Positions 51,695-60,260 of a stretch of 64,000 nucleotides of DNA are shown piece after piece; positions within the stretch are counted from its first letter, which is position 1; every line of letters starts with the position of its first letter. Under the pieces are notes generated by a model. The model did not search any database. It was not told the origin of the DNA and worked only from the letters and a program-made list of their open reading frames with translations. Source of the DNA: Chryseobacterium sp. ERMR1:04 (lineage in GTDB: Bacteria; Bacteroidota; Bacteroidia; Flavobacteriales; Weeksellaceae); NCBI RefSeq assembly GCF_001297705.1, contig NZ_LIRF01000008.1, forward strand, positions 248,001 through 312,000, given 5' to 3'. A program made the position numbers and the translations under genes.

Positions 51695-54600
51695 TTATTT
51701 GTTGATTAAAGAATTAATGTTGACAACAGTTTGATTTACCTGCTGAATAGATTGCAAATATTTCAGTTCGATATTGGTTGCTGTTTGAAGCGCAAACAAA
51801 TATTCTACATAAGAAATCTCTCCTGTTTTATAACCTAACTGAGCGGCTTTTACAATACTTTTCGCATTAGGAACCGCCTGATCTGTATAATATTGATACT
51901 GTTGAAGATCTTGCTGATATTGGCTGAACGAATTCTTTAGTTGAGTATCCAGCTGTTGCTGCTGAAACTTCGCGTTCTTTTCTTCCATCTGCTTTTGGTA
52001 ATCCAACGACTTTATTCTTGCTTTTGTAGCACCGAAAGTCAATGGAATAGCCACCCCAACGGTCACTGCATTGAATCTATTCTCAGACCCATAATATTTT
52101 TCCTGTCCATTTAAAGTATGGAAACCTATCAACGACTGATTGGTATATCCAATACTGAAATCTGGTAATCCCTGCGCCTTTTCAACATTTTTATTCTTTT
52201 CCAGCACTTCCATATTCTGCTTAAAAATCTGGATCGATGGATGATTTTCAACCGTTGCATTGTCTAAAAGATATTCAACTTTTAAAGGTTCATATTTTTG
52301 AGAATCCGGAATGGAAATATCTTCATCTGTATTTAATAAGGTCTTTAAATTTTTATAGGCATTATTTAGATATACCTTATTCTGCTGAAACAAAAGATTG
52401 ATCTCTCCTTTCTGTGTTTCCGCGGTGTTGATTTCTATTTTCTTAATATCTCCTGCTTTAAATCTCACCGTTGCAATTCTGATAAAATCGCCATACAAAC
52501 TATCGAGGTATTGCAGTTTTGATTGATTGTACTGCAAATATTCAATCTGATAAAAATAAGATCTTACCTGTTTGATCAATTCATTTTCGGTAACCTGTTT
52601 TTCAATCTTTTTGGTTTTAATCTCTTCCTGAATTAATTCCTTTCTGGCTTTAAACAAAGTGGGAAAAGGAATTGTTTGAGAAATAGAAAAAGACTGGTCA
52701 AATTTCGGGCTGTTGTATTGTCCGAGCTGTGCACTGAAATCTAACTTAGGAATTTCTTTTGCGGTTGGCTTCAATGCCTCAGAAGACTGAACACTTAAAT
52801 CCTTTGCTTTTATGGAAGGGTTATTTTCCTGTAACAATTCTATTGCCTGATTCAAAGAAATTTCTCTTGAATTTTGTGCTTTCAAATTTTGACCTAACAA
52901 TAAAGTTCCTATTAAAATGATTATTGTTAAAGGCTTTTTCAGCAATTTATCTTTAATATTAATTTTAGAATTAAAAATAATATACAACATCGGCAATACA
53001 AACAAAGTAAGGAAAGTTGCGGAGAGTAATCCTCCGATAACAACCGTCGCTAAAGGTTTCTGAACTTCTGCTCCTGCGCTTGTACTGATTGCCATCGGTA
53101 AGAATCCGAAAGAAGCTACCGTTGCTGTCATTAAAACAGGTCTTAATCTGGTTTTCGTCCCTTCAATGACTCTTTTAAAGACATCGGTAACGCCATCTTT
53201 TTCTAATTGATTGAATGTTCCGATCAACACAATTCCGTTAAGAACTGCCACTCCGAATAATGCAATAAAACCAATTCCTGCACTGATACTGAAAGGCATT
53301 CCTCTTAACAAAAGAGCAAAAATACCTCCGATCGCACTCATCGGAATCGCCGTAAATATCAAGGTTGCCTGTTTGAAAGAATGAAATGTAAAATACAGCA
53401 ACATAAAAATTAGGAGAAGCGATACCGGAACGGCAATCATCAGTCGCTGACTTGCTTCTTTTAAGTTTTCAAACTGACCACCGTATGTGAAATAATATCC
53501 TGATGGAAGTTTTACCTCTTTTGTGAGTTTTGACTGAATATCTTTCACTACACTTTCTACATCTCTTCCTTTCACATTAAATCCAACGACAATTCTACGT
53601 TTCCCAGCTTCACGACTGATTTGGGCAGGCCCCAATTTATATTCAATATTCGCCACCTGAGATAATGGAACCTGAGTTCCGGTATTGGTTGGAACCATTA
53701 AATTACTCACATCATCAATATCTGTTCGATACAGGCTGTCTAATCTTACCACCAAATCAAAACGTCTTTCATTTTCAAAAATCTGACCGGCAGTTTTACC
53801 TGCAAATGCGGTGCTTAAAACATTGTTGACATCTTCAACATTTAATCCGTAATTGGCAATTCTCGTTCTGTCGTAAGTTACATTAATCTGCGGAAGTCCG
53901 CCCACTCTTTCAACTTGTGGAGAAGTTGCTCCTTCAACATTTTGAATAACTTTGCTTACTTTATCAGCATAAATTGAAAGTGTATCCATATTTTCACCGA
54001 AGATCTTTACCGCAACATCTTGTCGGATTCCGGTCATCAATTCATTAAAACGCATTTGAATCGGTTGATTCGCTTCAAAGAAAACTCCGGGAATTACTTC
54101 CAGTTTTTCTGTAATTTCATCTGATAATTCAGTGTATGATTTTTTGGATTTCCATTCTTTTTGAGGTTTCAATACAATGATTAAATCGGTGGCTTCCGGT
54201 GGCATCGGATCTGTAGGAACCTCAGCAGAACCTGTTTTTCCAACGACCATTTTCACCTCGTCAAATTGTTTAATCAATCTGGAAGCCTGCATTGACGTTT
54301 CGATACTTTGGCTTAATGAACTTCCCTGTGGTAAAATACAATGAAATGCAAAATCTCCTTCCTGCAACTGTGGAATAAACTCCCCACCCATTCTACTAAA
54401 AATCAATGCTGAGATTGAGAATAAAACAACGGTAAGTCCAACAATCACATATTTAATTTTAATAGCTTTCTGTAATAAAGGTTGATATATTTTTTGCAAC
54501 CAATTCATCATTTTATCCGAAAAATTTTCTTTGTGAGATGTTTTCTTCGAAAGGAAAAGCGCGCACATCATCGGAATATAAGTCAGTGAAAGAATCAATG

Positions 54601-56059
54601 CTCCCAAAATTGCAAAACCTACTGTTTTAGCCATTGGTGAGAACATTTTGCCTTCAATTCCTACCAATGTAAGAATTGGAATGTATACAATCAGGATAAT
54701 AATTTCTCCAAAAGCAGCACTTCCACGAATTTTTGAGGCCGATAGAAAAACTTCTTCATCCATTTCGCTTTGCGTTAATCTCTGAACGGATTTTCTTAAT
54801 CCTAAATGATGCAAAGTAGCTTCAACAATAATTACCGCTCCGTCTACAATCAATCCAAAATCGATCGCTCCCAAACTCATTAAATTGGCACTTACTCCGA
54901 AAACATTCATCATTCCCAAAGCAAATAATAAGGACAAAGGAATTGCCGAAGCTACAATTAATCCTGCTCTGAAATTTCCAAGAAATACAACTAAAACAAA
55001 AATAACGATCAGTGCTCCCTCAATCAAGTTCTTCTCAACCGTACTGATTGCTCGATCTACCAAATCTGTTCTGTCTAAAAATGGTTCGATCACAATATCT
55101 GCCGGCAACGATTTCTGAATGGTCGGAATTTTTTCTTTAATTCTGTTGACAACATCATTACTATTCGCACCTTTCAACATCATCACCACTCCACCAACGG
55201 CATCGGTTTGTCCGTTATACGTCATCGCTCCGTAACGCGTTGCATGCCCAAAACGAACATCTGCTACATCTTTAATAAAAACAGGAATATTCCCTGTATT
55301 TTTTACCGCAATATTTTTAACATCCTCAATAGAAGTTGCCAAACCAATTCCCCGAATGAAATAGGCATTCGGCTTTTTATCAATATAAGCTCCGCCCGTA
55401 TTCTGATTGTTTTTTTCAAGGGCTGTGAAAATATCGGCAACGCTTACTCCCATTGCTTTTAGACGATTGGGATTTACCGCCACTTCATATTGTTTCAGCT
55501 CGCCCCCAAAGCTATTGACCTCAGCAACGCCTTCTGTTCCGTATAACTGTCGGGAAACAATCCAATCCTGCATTGTACGCAGATCTTTCGCATTGTATTT
55601 TTTCTCACTTCCTTTTTTAGGATGCAAAATATATTGATATACTTCTCCCAACCCTGTACTCACAGGTGCCAATTCGGGAGTTCCGATTCCTTTAGGGATA
55701 TTTTCTTCCGCCTGCTTTAATCTTTCGTTGATTAATTGCCGGGCAAAATAGATGTCTACTTTATCTTTAAATACAACCGTAATCACCGATAATCCGAATC
55801 TTGAAATACTTCGGGTTTCTTCTATATCCGGCACCGTCGCAATACTTTGCTCAATGGGGAAAGTGACTAATTGTTCTACTTCCTGCCCTGCCAACGTAGG
55901 GCAAACCGTAATAATCTGTACCTGATTATTGGTAATATCCGGTACGGCATCAATGGGTAATCTGGTGGCACTCCACCCTCCCCAAATGATCAAAAGCAAA
56001 GTCATTATACCTATAATGATTTTGTTTTGGATACTAAATTTTATTATTTTATCTAACAC
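51695..56059 (-). CDS. CusA/CzcA-type RND pump fused to a TolC-type outer-membrane channel
   Basis: This encodes 1454 aa. Residues 1-1035 are a heavy-metal RND pump with PIDAVPDITNNQV, the canonical DFGLIVDGAVIIVE (both acidic residues present) and twelve membrane helices. A linker LLKKPLTIIILIGTLLLGQNLKAQ (read in two halves around residue 1045) looks like a Lys-started signal peptide; the rest (about 1060-1454) is a TolC-type protein. The start is GTG 56059 (V/M LDKIIKFSI), matching the family start; no upstream ATG is in frame. An inverted repeat covers the GTG. First gene of the operon with adaptor, Fur-family regulator and ATPase. Confidence 0.9.
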   Translation of the reverse strand: MLDKIIKFSIQNKIIIGIMTLLLIIWGGWSATRLPIDAVPDITNNQVQIITVCPTLAGQEVEQLVTFPIEQSIATVPDIEETRSISRFGLSVITVVFKDKVDIYFARQLINERLKQAEENIPKGIGTPELAPVSTGLGEVYQYILHPKKGSEKKYNAKDLRTMQDWIVSRQLYGTEGVAEVNSFGGELKQYEVAVNPNRLKAMGVSVADIFTALEKNNQNTGGAYIDKKPNAYFIRGIGLATSIEDVKNIAVKNTGNIPVFIKDVADVRFGHATRYGAMTYNGQTDAVGGVVMMLKGANSNDVVNRIKEKIPTIQKSLPADIVIEPFLDRTDLVDRAISTVEKNLIEGALIVIFVLVVFLGNFRAGLIVASAIPLSLLFALGMMNVFGVSANLMSLGAIDFGLIVDGAVIIVEATLHHLGLRKSVQRLTQSEMDEEVFLSASKIRGSAAFGEIIILIVYIPILTLVGIEGKMFSPMAKTVGFAILGALILSLTYIPMMCALFLSKKTSHKENFSDKMMNWLQKIYQPLLQKAIKIKYVIVGLTVVLFSISALIFSRMGGEFIPQLQEGDFAFHCILPQGSSLSQSIETSMQASRLIKQFDEVKMVVGKTGSAEVPTDPMPPEATDLIIVLKPQKEWKSKKSYTELSDEITEKLEVIPGVFFEANQPIQMRFNELMTGIRQDVAVKIFGENMDTLSIYADKVSKVIQNVEGATSPQVERVGGLPQINVTYDRTRIANYGLNVEDVNNVLSTAFAGKTAGQIFENERRFDLVVRLDSLYRTDIDDVSNLMVPTNTGTQVPLSQVANIEYKLGPAQISREAGKRRIVVGFNVKGRDVESVVKDIQSKLTKEVKLPSGYYFTYGGQFENLKEASQRLMIAVPVSLLLIFMLLYFTFHSFKQATLIFTAIPMSAIGGIFALLLRGMPFSISAGIGFIALFGVAVLNGIVLIGTFNQLEKDGVTDVFKRVIEGTKTRLRPVLMTATVASFGFLPMAISTSAGAEVQKPLATVVIGGLLSATFLTLFVLPMLYIIFNSKINIKDKLLKKPLTIIILIGTLLLGQNLKAQNSREISLNQAIELLQENNPSIKAKDLSVQSSEALKPTAKEIPKLDFSAQLGQYNSPKFDQSFSISQTIPFPTLFKARKELIQEEIKTKKIEKQVTENELIKQVRSYFYQIEYLQYNQSKLQYLDSLYGDFIRIATVRFKAGDIKKIEINTAETQKGEINLLFQQNKVYLNNAYKNLKTLLNTDEDISIPDSQKYEPLKVEYLLDNATVENHPSIQIFKQNMEVLEKNKNVEKAQGLPDFSIGYTNQSLIGFHTLNGQEKYYGSENRFNAVTVGVAIPLTFGATKARIKSLDYQKQMEEKNAKFQQQQLDTQLKNSFSQYQQDLQQYQYYTDQAVPNAKSIVKAAQLGYKTGEISYVEYLFALQTATNIELKYLQSIQQVNQTVVNINSLINK

Positions 56060-56079
56060 AAATTGAGATTTAATTTGTG
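56057..56079 (-). promoter_or_regulatory. Inverted repeat covering the GTG start of the fusion pump
   Basis: CACAAATT-GAGATTT-AATTTGTG: perfect 8-bp arms. In the mRNA it forms a hairpin with the GTG start in its 3' arm, so it may lower translation; as DNA it could also be an operator. Confidence 0.45.
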
Positions 56080-56094
56080 ATTGTCTGTTTTTTA

Positions 56095-56205
56095 ACGCTG
56101 CTTAATTTTTTAACGCTAAGAGCGCTAAGTTTTTTTGATAAAGTAATTGGTTTTAAGTTCGCAAAGGCGTTTTACTCAGCAAAGTTATCAAAGAGACAAT
56201 CGATT
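56095..56205. repeat. Dispersed intergenic element, copy B, in the pump leader
   Basis: Contains AACGCTAAGAGCGCTAAG and the same blocks as copy A at 47190 (GTTCGCAA, GGCGTTTTACT, CAGCAAAG). It lies within the predicted 230-nt leader of the fusion-pump mRNA. A small AAACCT-ATG-AGGTTT hairpin follows at 56266-56280. Confidence 0.5.
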
Positions 56206-56295
56206 AATTTTAATTGAGAATATTTTACATTCCATTATTTTTTTAAATAAAGATGCTTTTCTTCAAAACCTATGAGGTTTGATGGCGTTGAAATG

Positions 56296-56303
56296 CAAAA
56301 ATA
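56296..56303 (-). promoter_or_regulatory. -7 promoter box of the fusion-pump operon
   Basis: On the minus strand this reads TATTTTTG, a full match, 13 nt downstream of the Fur-type operator. It implies a leader of about 230 nt before the GTG. Confidence 0.55.
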
Positions 56304-56316
56304 TCATGAATACCTC

Positions 56317-56331
56317 TGCAACGATATTGCA
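56317..56331. promoter_or_regulatory. Candidate Fur-family operator, pump operon site
   Basis: TGCAA-CGATA-TTGCA: same arms, same centre length and same 13-nt distance to the -7 box as at 50031. In both, an extra AA follows the right arm (TTGCAAA). Confidence 0.7.
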
Positions 56332-56361
56332 AAGTTTCATGAAATATTTAAAATCAATACA

Positions 56362-56685
56362 TTAAATCTTAGGAGGTTGCCAAATATGGTCGTACACCTG
56401 GTAGGCAAAATTGTTTTTCTGAAATAGAATTTTCTTTGAAAAATAGGTTTGAATCTTTTGAGGAATTTTCATTGAAACATCCATCTTAAAAGCCGTAACC
56501 GTAATCTGACAGCAATTACAAACGCACAACGGAGAACAAATATCTCCTTTGTCTTTTGAATGGGATTCGTCAATATGCAAAGATAATAATGTCTTATCAG
56601 GACCTGATTGTTTATGTATGTCTTCACACGGCATTACGGATAACACCATGAAATACATTGCTAAAATCAGTCTGAATAGGTTCAT
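56362..56685 (-). CDS. Small Cys-rich exported protein upstream of the metal operon
   Basis: This encodes 107 aa. A signal/membrane helix (about 3-19) is followed by a Cys-dense core ICSPLCVCNCCQ (about 50-61) and a C-terminal IWQPPKI. I recall proteins like this (DUF6660-type) next to CusA-type pumps in flavobacteria, but could not check. It is transcribed toward the pump operon with the Fur-type operator between them. A periplasmic metal-binding role is plausible. The PP-ending C-terminus resembles the CxGKCY proteins. Confidence 0.65.
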   Translation of the reverse strand: MNLFRLILAMYFMVLSVMPCEDIHKQSGPDKTLLSLHIDESHSKDKGDICSPLCVCNCCQITVTAFKMDVSMKIPQKIQTYFSKKILFQKNNFAYQVYDHIWQPPKI

Positions 56686-56850
56686 TGTGACAAAGATAGA
56701 GATTTTTCATCAATGGAAAAGTCATTTTCCTGATGATTGTTGCATTTTATCATTTGAGAAATACGATTCTTTTTGTCTTAAATAACCTCGTGACCATTCA
56801 TGGAAAATAAATAATGCAGCATTTAAATCTAAATTACTGTGACTATTTAT

Positions 56851-56858
56851 TAAATTTG
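56851..56858 (+). promoter_or_regulatory. -7 promoter box of the 407-aa membrane protein gene
   Basis: TAAATTTG is a full match, 28 nt before the ATG at 56887. Confidence 0.5.
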
Positions 56859-56886
56859 TAAAAACGCACATTTACTCACTCAAGCA

Positions 56887-58110
56887 ATGCAAAATAAATA
56901 CTCCGCTTATCCCTATATATTTCTTTTAATATTGGGGATTATCTACTTTTTATCCATTGGAAAAGATCCAGCTTTGGGTGATAGTTTAGGCTTTACCATT
57001 CAAGGTTATCAGGGATTTGCATTTGAATCGAACGCAACCAATCACTTTTTGTTTTCCAATGTTTTAGGCTTAGCCTATAAGATTTTCCCATTTATCAATG
57101 TACATATTCTTTTTGTCAGCATCTGTATTATTTCAGGACTGCTGGCTTTATTTTATTTAAGAAAGCTACTACTTTTATTAGATATTTCTGAAAAATCATC
57201 TCTGATGTGTATGATGCTGTTAGGATTTTCATTTACATTTTGGAGGCAAGCCATCATTACAGAGGTCTATACATTTTACATTCTTTTTGTTATCTTATTT
57301 TTAATGAATGTATTTAAATTCCTCAAAGAAAAGGATATTAAATATTTCTATTACCTCTCCATATTTTTAGGAATCCTTTTCTTGATTCATATTCAGACGA
57401 TCCTTTTTGGCCCCTTATATTGTTTCTTACTTTTTAAAAACTTTAAACTTCTAAAGAAACACATTATTTATGGAGGTCTTATTACGCTTATTTTATTTTC
57501 AATTCTATTGCTTCCTGTAGCACTTGGACGTCATTCTTTAGTCTCTATATTTACCGATAATGCGTATGAAAACTCTCTTTTTGATTATGACCCTTCAACG
57601 ATTTTTAAAAGTATTATAAAGAATTTAGGAATCCTGGGATACAATTTCTTATTTTTCAGTGTATTTATTGTTTGGGGAGTAAGAAATAAAAAATACCTGA
57701 GCTATATTCTTTTCGGGGCTCTTCCTTTTCTATTTTTCTGTATCAAACATAATGTATCGGATGTACATGTTTTCCAGCTCGTTCCGTATATTTTCATTAT
57801 TATTCTCATAGGACAAGGATTGGATAGATTTCCTAAACTTCCATTACTATTACCCGTTATACTTCCTATGTTCTATTTTACGTCTTTTAAAATTGTACAA
57901 AGAACCTCTATTGGAAATAATTTTGAGAAAGAAAAAGGTTTTAAAGGCGGAACAGAATACATGCTATTTCCACCTTTAAATGGCATCCCAGATTTAAATT
58001 CTATCTTAAAGAACTACAAAAAAGATTCATTATACCAGAAACCAGGACTAGAGGAAATGTACCCTTTAATGATTCAGTGGGAAGAAATTAAAAAGAAAAA
58101 TAATTATTAA
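56887..58110 (+). CDS. Multi-pass membrane protein, GT-C glycosyltransferase-like (DUF2723-type)
   Basis: This encodes 407 aa with about ten membrane helices. The first loop carries GKDPALGDSLGF, in the position where GT-C enzymes keep a catalytic Asp, and a Trp-Arg-Gln/EVYTFY segment (about 118-128) resembles DUF2723 proteins. Such enzymes use a lipid-linked sugar on the outer face of the inner membrane. The acceptor is unknown. The following gene is 37 nt away. Confidence is high for a membrane protein, moderate for the transferase call. Confidence 0.65.
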   Translation: MQNKYSAYPYIFLLILGIIYFLSIGKDPALGDSLGFTIQGYQGFAFESNATNHFLFSNVLGLAYKIFPFINVHILFVSICIISGLLALFYLRKLLLLLDISEKSSLMCMMLLGFSFTFWRQAIITEVYTFYILFVILFLMNVFKFLKEKDIKYFYYLSIFLGILFLIHIQTILFGPLYCFLLFKNFKLLKKHIIYGGLITLILFSILLLPVALGRHSLVSIFTDNAYENSLFDYDPSTIFKSIIKNLGILGYNFLFFSVFIVWGVRNKKYLSYILFGALPFLFFCIKHNVSDVHVFQLVPYIFIIILIGQGLDRFPKLPLLLPVILPMFYFTSFKIVQRTSIGNNFEKEKGFKGGTEYMLFPPLNGIPDLNSILKNYKKDSLYQKPGLEEMYPLMIQWEEIKKKNNY

Positions 58111-58147
58111 ATTTAAATAGATTAATTATCAAAAACTATCTATTTCA

Positions 58148-58672
58148 ATGAATTTAAAAATCACATTAAAAAGCCAATTAAAGGCTTTGATAGAATTAAT
58201 TATAATTAGTATAATCTATTTTGGACTTATGTATTTCTTATATGTAAACACAGAATTTGATCTATTCAAAATCCTTTTTTGGTCAACCTTCTCTTTTTAT
58301 TTTTTAATCGTTGTTTTGCCTGTAGCCATTTTACATCTAAATTATTTGAACAACAATTGTTTTAAAGAAATAGTTATTGATAAGAATAGATTAATTGTGA
58401 ATGCTATTGAATATAGCTCAGAAGATATTAACGAAATTAATGTTTTTGCAACGAAGCAACATTTTGATGATTCAACTGGAGCTTATTCATTGGCTTACAA
58501 TGATTACTATTATCACATTGAAATATGCCTGAAAAATAATGAGAAAATTTCATTATCATCTTTGCTAGATTATAAACTCGATAAAATCTTAAAAGAAAAC
58601 TTCAATTCTGTAAAAATTACTGAAAATGCTGGAGGATTATTTTCCTTGTTAATTAAAGGTAAGACAGAATGA
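58148..58672 (+). CDS. Two-helix membrane protein of unknown function
   Basis: This encodes 174 aa. Two membrane helices (about 13-33 and 43-65) precede a beta-rich cytoplasmic part (about 70-170; FKEIVIDKNRLIVNAIEYSSEDI) resembling the PH-like arrangement of small bacterial membrane proteins. No recognised motif. It may share a transcript with the preceding gene. The 215-bp gap after it shows no gene. Confidence 0.6.
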   Translation: MNLKITLKSQLKALIELIIISIIYFGLMYFLYVNTEFDLFKILFWSTFSFYFLIVVLPVAILHLNYLNNNCFKEIVIDKNRLIVNAIEYSSEDINEINVFATKQHFDDSTGAYSLAYNDYYYHIEICLKNNEKISLSSLLDYKLDKILKENFNSVKITENAGGLFSLLIKGKTE

Positions 58673-58887
58673 GATAAGGCTTGTTGAATCTTAAATTTTA
58701 AATTAAAGCTTCAGACGTTTCTGTGATTTTAATTTTTTCTTATATTCCTAATTCAGGTTATTCCTTTACAATCAGTTTAAATTATTTTACTAATATTTAC
58801 ACGTAATAAATATCATATTGGTTTAATTCTAGTTCTTGTGAATTTATGTTAAATTCGCGGCTCTAAATTTAACATATTTTAACTTTT

Positions 58888-59739
58888 ATGAAACTAAAAT
58901 TATTCTTGATAGCTCTATTAGCTTCATCTTCATTTACTTTTGCCCAATCTTGGAATACAACAGGAAATACAGGAACAACACCCCCTAATAACTTTATTGG
59001 GACAATTGATGATAAAGATTTAGTCTTTAAAACCAATAATATTGAACGGTTTAGGGTCTTCTCTAGCCCTTATGTTAATGGCATGGTGATAGGTGACATG
59101 ACTGCTACAGGAACTTCACGAGGACGATTAGAAATTACAAGTGTACTTTGTAATGGCTGTGCCTCTAGATGGGCTGTACCATCGGACGTTGTTGTAAGAA
59201 CTGCGGGAAGTCGTAATTTGGAATTCCACATGCCTAATAATAATGTTGAAGATCCAAATGCAGATGTATCTACTCCTAATTCATCTGGAATCACAAGAAT
59301 AAAATTTACCGATGCCGTACACAACAGTAGTCTTGTTGTTTTCAATACCGGAAAAGTAACTGTCGGTACTGATCAATATGATAATGATCCTAATTTTATT
59401 TTTTATGTAAGAAAAGGGATAAAAGCAGAGCAGATAAAAGTAGAAAACCCTTCAGCCAACGGATGGGCAGATTATGTATTCAAAAAAGACTATAAACTTA
59501 ACACACTCGAAGAAGTTGAAAAACATATTGCAGATAAAGGACATTTACCAAATATTCCTTCTGCTGAAGAAGTTGCAAAAGTAGGGATCAATCTTGGAGA
59601 AATGGATGCTAAACTTCTTGAAAAAATAGAAGAATTGACACTTTATTCTATAGAGCAAAACAAAGCTTTGAAACAGCAATCTGAAAAGATTGAAAAACTA
59701 GAGAAACAATTAGAATTGTTACTTTCAACAAAAAAATAA
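58888..59739 (+). CDS. Secreted fibre-like protein with endosialidase-chaperone-type end
   Basis: This encodes 283 aa with a signal peptide (to about 19, TFAQ). The middle (about 20-190) is Asn/Thr/Gly-rich beta sequence. The end (about 195-283) has the motif widespread in secreted Bacteroidetes proteins: ADYVFKKDYKLNTLEEVE, GHLPNIPSAEEV, INLGEMDAKLLEKIEELTLY, then a coiled coil. This end resembles the trimerising S74/endosialidase tail. It precedes a T9SS-tail protein and the RHS protein with 6-nt and 32-nt gaps, so the three form one unit. Confidence 0.7.
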   Translation: MKLKLFLIALLASSSFTFAQSWNTTGNTGTTPPNNFIGTIDDKDLVFKTNNIERFRVFSSPYVNGMVIGDMTATGTSRGRLEITSVLCNGCASRWAVPSDVVVRTAGSRNLEFHMPNNNVEDPNADVSTPNSSGITRIKFTDAVHNSSLVVFNTGKVTVGTDQYDNDPNFIFYVRKGIKAEQIKVENPSANGWADYVFKKDYKLNTLEEVEKHIADKGHLPNIPSAEEVAKVGINLGEMDAKLLEKIEELTLYSIEQNKALKQQSEKIEKLEKQLELLLSTKK

Positions 59740-59745
59740 AACACT

Positions 59746-60228
59746 ATGAAAAGAAAACTACTTTCCCTATTCTCCTTACTGATAGGATTTTTTGGTTTTT
59801 CACAAACTGAAGTCTATTTTAAATATGATGAGGCAGGAAACCAAAGATACAGAGGTCCCAATGCAGCCGGAAAAAATGCTCCTGAAGAAATTAAAGAAGT
59901 AAAAAAAGTGGAGGAAATAAAACCGATTGCTGCTGTAAAACAAGAGCCAACGATTGATGAAAATACTTTTTGGAAACAAATAAGACTATATCCTGTTCCT
60001 GTAAATGATTTTCTTACGATAGACTGGACCGAAGAAGTAAATGGATTAATAGAATCTGTTTCCCTTTATCAGCATAGTACAGTGCACTGGAAATTCCAAC
60101 AACAAAATATTCCAAGTTTAAACCGACAATTGAAGATCAACATGAATGGCTATGAATGGGGAGTATATGTTCTCCGCTTTACTTTAAAAGATGGAAGGAT
60201 CTTCAGTAAAAACATTACCAAACGATAA
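59746..60228 (+). CDS. Short YD-motif protein with T9SS-type C-terminal sorting domain
   Basis: This encodes 160 aa. A signal peptide (to about 19, FGFSQ) runs into VYFKYDEAGNQRYRG, a YD/RHS-like motif, then a Lys/Glu/Pro linker (about 45-75) and a type IX sorting-like domain (about 80-160: IRLYPVPVNDFLTIDW, WGVYVLRF, SKNITKR). It is the second gene of the fibre-RHS unit. It may anchor or guide the RHS protein through T9SS; that is inferred from order only. Confidence 0.68.
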   Translation: MKRKLLSLFSLLIGFFGFSQTEVYFKYDEAGNQRYRGPNAAGKNAPEEIKEVKKVEEIKPIAAVKQEPTIDENTFWKQIRLYPVPVNDFLTIDWTEEVNGLIESVSLYQHSTVHWKFQQQNIPSLNRQLKINMNGYEWGVYVLRFTLKDGRIFSKNITKR

Positions 60229-60260
60229 ACTTTTAACCATAATAATTTATAAAAAAGAAT

